From an uncultured Anaerosolibacter sp. (GTDB lineage Bacteria; Bacillota_A; Clostridia; Peptostreptococcales; Thermotaleaceae), in NCBI GenBank assembly GCA_937948705.1, contig CALECF010000005.1:1-8840 (forward strand): 8,840 nucleotides of DNA, in the 5' to 3' direction. Of the stretch, positions 6,198 to 8,840 are shown piece by piece; position 1 is the first letter of the stretch; the number at the start of each line of letters is the position of its first letter. The notes under the pieces are model-generated. The model worked only from the letters and a program-made list of their open reading frames with translations. It was not told the DNA's origin and searched no databases. The position numbers and the translations under genes were made by a program.

Positions 6198-7211
6198 ATG
6201 TTTAGTGAAAATTATAAAACCATAGAAGAGACTATTTGGCAAGGGCGGATTGATAGCGAAAGCAATTATGATACCTTCCGATGGCACCAATGGATACAAC
6301 CTATGGATCTAGGTCGAGACGATTTAATGCCCTTTACAGGCAAGCTAGGCTTCGCCTTCATTGGATTCTGTTGTGATGAAGGTGTAAGGCGTAACAGGGG
6401 GAGGGTTGGAGCGGCCAATGGTCCTCAAAACATTCGAAAAGAACTATCGAACCTGCCCTGTCGTTTCACCCAGGAGGTGAAGCTTTTCGATGCAGGAAAT
6501 ATATATTGTGAAAATTGCACCCTTGAAGAGAGCCAAGAACTACTAGCTAAAGCGGTTGAGAAGCTCTTAGGGTTAAATCTTTTCCCCATTGTACTAGGGG
6601 GTGGCCATGAGGTAGCCTTTGGTCATTATCAAGGGATTCTCAATTACGCAAAACAAAAAAGTATGAAGCCGAATATCGGCATCATCAATTTTGATGCCCA
6701 TTTTGATCTGCGACCTTATCCCAATGGTGGCAGCTCAGGTACGATGTTTCGACAGATTGCGGATCAATGCATGGAGCAAGGGTTAAATTATTCTTATTTC
6801 TGTGTAGGGGTACAGAAGCATAGCAATACCATCGATTTGTTCAAAACAGCGGATCAACTGGGTGGAGAATATATCCTTGCCAAAGATATTATCGATGGGG
6901 ATAGCTGGAGTTTATTGGATAGATTCGATCGTTTTATGAAGGGCAATGATCATATTTATATGACCATATGCGCCGATGTATTTTCATCGGCTTTTGCCCC
7001 TGGCGTCAGTGCCACCCAGCCCCTAGGCTTAGATCCAGAAAAAGTGATCAAGCTTATGAAATATATTTTGAAATCCAATAAAGTGGTGAGCTTCGATATT
7101 GCTGAGATATCTCCACGATTTGATCAAGACAATACCACGGCAAACCTGGCAAAGGTATTGATTTTCTCAGTTGTCGATACCCTGTGTCAAGTCCACAATC
7201 TGTCCCTTTAA
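6198..7211 (+). CDS. hutG: Arginase-fold ureohydrolase, probably formimidoylglutamase (HutG type)
   Basis: A 337-residue member of the arginase/agmatinase/formimidoylglutamase superfamily. The expected metal-site blocks are present: GGGHE (134-138, His137) and NFDAHFD (164-170, Asp166, His168, Asp170). The third is ICADVFSSAFAPGVSA around residues 257-272. The details GGGHEVAFGHYQGI, NFDAHFDLRPY, SSGTMFRQI and APGVSA resemble formimidoylglutamases more than arginase or agmatinase. The expected reaction is hydrolysis of N-formimidoyl-L-glutamate to glutamate and formamide in histidine breakdown, using two manganese ions in the cytoplasm. Cys258 stands where arginases and agmatinases have the first Asp of the SxDxD motif, while Asp260 is kept. 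The frame is open from a GTG at 6162, but GGAGGAG (6188-6194) clearly points to ATG 6198. No other hut genes are in the window, so the substrate call is provisional. Confidence 0.82.
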   Translation: MFSENYKTIEETIWQGRIDSESNYDTFRWHQWIQPMDLGRDDLMPFTGKLGFAFIGFCCDEGVRRNRGRVGAANGPQNIRKELSNLPCRFTQEVKLFDAGNIYCENCTLEESQELLAKAVEKLLGLNLFPIVLGGGHEVAFGHYQGILNYAKQKSMKPNIGIINFDAHFDLRPYPNGGSSGTMFRQIADQCMEQGLNYSYFCVGVQKHSNTIDLFKTADQLGGEYILAKDIIDGDSWSLLDRFDRFMKGNDHIYMTICADVFSSAFAPGVSATQPLGLDPEKVIKLMKYILKSNKVVSFDIAEISPRFDQDNTTANLAKVLIFSVVDTLCQVHNLSL

Positions 7212-7240
7212 TGATGTAGTTCCAGGATAATGGGATAGAC

Positions 7241-7259
7241 GGGCAGGATAACCCTGCCC
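7241..7259. repeat. REP-like GC-rich hairpin
   Basis: GGGCAGG-ATAAC-CCTGCCC is a perfect 7-bp stem with a 5-base loop, followed by CCTACG, in otherwise AT-rich DNA just after hutG. It lacks a U-tract, so it is not a standard terminator, though it may protect the hutG mRNA end. From memory, hairpins of GGGC...GCCCCTACG form recur as dispersed intergenic repeats in many bacterial genomes; copy number here cannot be seen. Confidence 0.5.
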
Positions 7260-7412
7260 CTACGAAATGCTGTGCCCATTGGTAGACCAGCTACCTTAAG
7301 TCAATAGGAATCTTTAGAAAAATATAATAAATTTGATTGATGAAAAATAGGCACAACAAATAAGCCAAGGAAAAGTACGAACATTGGCTAACATGAAATA
7401 TATTGTAAAAAC
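7260..7412. other. Noncoding stretch, probably including the transposase-distal end of the IS
   Basis: No credible gene is visible. It contains a short hairpin GGTAG-ACCAG-CTACC (7281-7295) and CTACCTT (7291-7297), which recurs at the right edge of the window. On the minus strand it also holds TTGACT (complement of 7299-7304), pointing outward from the IS. A six-base hairpin AGCCAA (7363-7368) / TTGGCT (7384-7389) lies just after the transposase stop. The junction of host and IS DNA probably falls within it, possibly near 7291-7298. Confidence 0.4.
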
Positions 7413-8690
7413 TTATGCTACTAAGCTTAGATGTTTCTTGTGTGCTTTCCGATGTTCTTCTGGGGTTTTAATGATAAAAGGCTTCATATCTCTAAGTACT
7501 GCAAAAATGATATTCGAAATTTTATGCATAACAGCACATAGGGCAACCATTTTAGCCTTAGATTGCTTCTTTTTCTCATAGTATTCCTTTAATACAGGGT
7601 TGTTAGAAGCACTAATACACACTAGTGCAACGGTAAATAGAACCCTTCTAGCAAGACTAGATCCACGCTTAGACATGGAAATCCTTGTTCCCTTGAACTT
7701 CCCAGATTCCTTTACGGCGGGGTCAAGACCAAAATATGCATATAATTGTTTGGGTTTTTTAAATGCTGAAAAATCACCAATCTCGCACATTAGTGTGACA
7801 GCAGAAATAAAGCCAATCCCTTTGATTGAGTCCACTAGATGGATTTGCTTAATAAAATCATCATTTTCATATTGTAGAGTGAGATTTTTAATTCTATCTA
7901 GGATTGATTTAATCTTTTGATTGAACAAGTCAATAAACTCAATATTCATTTGTATAATCTCAAAGGTAGATTCTAAGTGTTTTCCGAAGGAACCTGCTAA
8001 AGTGACAGCTTTCGTTAACTTGCTGTATTTTTGTTCAGCATATCTAAAGCCTTGAGAAGAGCTAGTGGCTATGAGTGTAATTAATTCCTCCTTAGAAGCA
8101 TTAAGTATCCTGCTAGGTGTTTTATAGGTTTTAAGTATCAAAAGGGATGTTTTACCCGTTAGATTTGAAAACACCTTACTGTAGCTAGGAAATGCTATGC
8201 GTAGCTCTTTATGAAGTTTATTGACGTAGGCGGTTTTCATATCTACTAGATGATAATATTCTCTAACCAATGATCTTAAGTTCATTACAAGATCCGATGG
8301 TACTAAGGATACTTTAAGGTTATGGGTATATGCAGTTTTAGCAATGCGCAGTGCATCTGATTTGTCATTTTTTACTTTCCTTATGCCTGAATTTTTGTTA
8401 GAATCAGTGATAAGAGGGTTTAGGATAAAAACCTCAAATCCTGATTCTTTCAGGTAGCAGAAGAGTGGGAAATGGTAGATTCCCGTTGATTCTAGGAAGA
8501 TGCGAGCTTCCATGGAATTAGACTCTTCTGCTTTTCTTATGGTGGAAACTGCCTTTTGAAGAGAATCTAAATCATTATGGAGTACCTTAAATGTGTTAAC
8601 TACAGGTTTGTGATCAGGGGTAAGTATAGAAATCCAGCTAAAATCAGCACCCACATCTATACCAACACTGACAAAATTAAAGGGATACAT
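7413..8690 (-). CDS. IS110-family transposase (DEDD recombinase)
   Basis: A 425-residue intact transposase. The N-terminal RuvC-like DEDD domain shows Asp12 in VGIDVGADFSW, Glu67 in IFLESTGIYH, and Asp109 and Asp112 in VKNDKSDALRIAK. A helical middle section (about 150-290) follows. The C-terminal Tnp (transposase 20) domain then begins with IKGIGFISAVTLMCEIGDFSAFKKPKQLYAYFGLDP and contains ESGKFKGTRISMSKRGSSLARRVL. Ser329 in the ESG segment matches the conserved Ser-Gly that holds the proposed serine nucleophile. These enzymes cut and join element and target DNA guided by a bridge RNA made from the element. The frame is open from 8723, but GAGGAGG (complement of 8697-8703) six bases upstream selects the ATG at 8688-8690. 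No frameshift or internal stop is present, so it is likely functional. Confidence 0.95.
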   Translation of the reverse strand: MYPFNFVSVGIDVGADFSWISILTPDHKPVVNTFKVLHNDLDSLQKAVSTIRKAEESNSMEARIFLESTGIYHFPLFCYLKESGFEVFILNPLITDSNKNSGIRKVKNDKSDALRIAKTAYTHNLKVSLVPSDLVMNLRSLVREYYHLVDMKTAYVNKLHKELRIAFPSYSKVFSNLTGKTSLLILKTYKTPSRILNASKEELITLIATSSSQGFRYAEQKYSKLTKAVTLAGSFGKHLESTFEIIQMNIEFIDLFNQKIKSILDRIKNLTLQYENDDFIKQIHLVDSIKGIGFISAVTLMCEIGDFSAFKKPKQLYAYFGLDPAVKESGKFKGTRISMSKRGSSLARRVLFTVALVCISASNNPVLKEYYEKKKQSKAKMVALCAVMHKISNIIFAVLRDMKPFIIKTPEEHRKAHKKHLSLVA

Positions 8691-8732
8691 GGTATTCCTC
8701 CTCTCAAAAATTATGATAACCACATAAGAGAT

Positions 8733-8824
8733 CCATTAAATCAGTGAATACACAACCTAGCATGTTATCCAGGTATACCGAAAACCGGTCCCAACCAGCC
8801 AACTCATAAATCTTCACTGAATGG
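8733..8824 (-). ncRNA. Candidate bridge RNA core (structured IS110 leader)
   Basis: On the minus strand, upstream of the transposase, CCATT (complement of 8820-8824) and CAGTGAA (8813-8819) pair with TTCACTG (8742-8748) and AATGG (8733-8737). This makes a 12-bp basal stem interrupted by a one-sided 4-base bulge. The enclosed 64 bases contain an inner hairpin ACCG-GTTTT-CGGT (complement of 8777-8789). It may be extended by GGT/ACC across a small internal loop, and large unpaired segments remain on both sides. IS110-group elements encode their bridge RNA in this position, with stems holding target- and donor-binding internal loops. The structure is visible; the function is inferred from position. 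No promoter or guide match could be confirmed. Confidence 0.42.
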
Positions 8825-8840
8825 AGTAATTGTCTACCTT

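Larger units (their letters stand above)
7291..8840 (-). mobile_element. IS110-family insertion sequence (ends provisional)
   Basis: The element is recognised by its full-length DEDD transposase with noncoding DNA on both sides. IS110 elements lack ordinary terminal inverted repeats and make little or no target duplication, so ends are hard to see from one copy. The proposed limits use the direct repeat CTACCTT (7291-7297 and 8834-8840), giving about 1.54 kb, a normal size for the family. The right end may lie beyond the window. A 7-base match between the two flanks is expected by chance, so the limits are tentative while the element itself is secure. It sits downstream of, and convergent to, hutG and does not break a recognised gene. 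Confidence 0.6.

Noticed and set aside
7246..7252. GGATAAC, shared by the REP-like hairpin and the loop of the candidate bridge RNA (complement of 8764-8770), as a guide-target match
   Set aside because: A 7-base match between two regions of this size is expected by chance, the hairpin is intact rather than split by the insertion, and no second guide match was found.
7241..7259. Terminator for hutG
   Set aside because: The stem is good but neither strand has a following T-run, so intrinsic termination is not supported.
7384..7581. Short plus-strand frame beginning just before the transposase stop
   Set aside because: It is antisense to the C-terminal part of the IS110 transposase, lacks a convincing start signal, and its TTG start lies in a small hairpin; it is not a credible gene.
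7600..7920. 106-codon plus-strand frame within the transposase
   Set aside because: It is antisense to the conserved C-terminal domain of the transposase and has no ribosome binding site.
1..8840. CRISPR array, tRNA or rRNA gene, toxin-antitoxin pair or phage defence cluster
   Set aside because: No regularly spaced repeats, no cloverleaf or rRNA-like segments, and no small gene pairs with recognisable toxin or defence domains were seen on either strand.

Overview
The window looks like a chromosomal segment of a low-to-moderate GC Bacillota bacterium, most likely a clostridial lineage. This rests on the AT-rich codon use, strong GGAGG-type ribosome binding sites, TTTACA/TATAAT promoters, U-tract terminators and a HelD-type RNA polymerase recycling ATPase. 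I cannot name the species.

Layout. Bases 1-378 hold the 3' end of a GNAT acetyltransferase gene that starts outside the window. It converges on a minus-strand TspO/MBR membrane protein gene (462-941), with a symmetrical, probably bidirectional terminator between them. A divergent intergenic region (942-1156) separates tspO from a plus-strand pair: a GntR/FCD repressor (1157-1810) and a family III CoA-transferase (1831-3018), closed by a clear terminator (3043-3078). A new transcription unit begins at a good promoter near 3150-3177. It encodes a TetR regulator (3214-3825) and a HelD-like ATPase (3871-6105), followed after about 90 bases by an arginase-fold enzyme of the formimidoylglutamase (HutG) type (6198-7211). 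Past hutG comes a GC-rich REP-like hairpin (7241-7259), then an apparently intact IS110-family element read on the minus strand (transposase 7413-8690). Its noncoding leader reaches the right edge of the window.

How the parts relate. GntR and the CoA-transferase look like a small regulator-enzyme operon, with the regulator probably sensing an organic acid or acyl-CoA-related ligand. TetR and HelD look like a ligand-responsive regulator controlling an RNA polymerase rescue or resistance factor. HutG would release glutamate from formimidoylglutamate, but no other histidine-degradation genes are present.

The most interesting part is the IS110-family element. Such elements use an RNA-guided DEDD recombinase with a bridge RNA encoded next to the transposase gene. 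The leader upstream of this transposase contains a 12-bp imperfect basal stem enclosing a 64-nt loop with an inner hairpin (8733-8824, minus strand), a plausible bridge-RNA core. A CTACCTT direct repeat at 7291-7297 and 8834-8840 may mark the element ends, though a match of that length is expected by chance. No intergenic stretch exceeds 300 bases.
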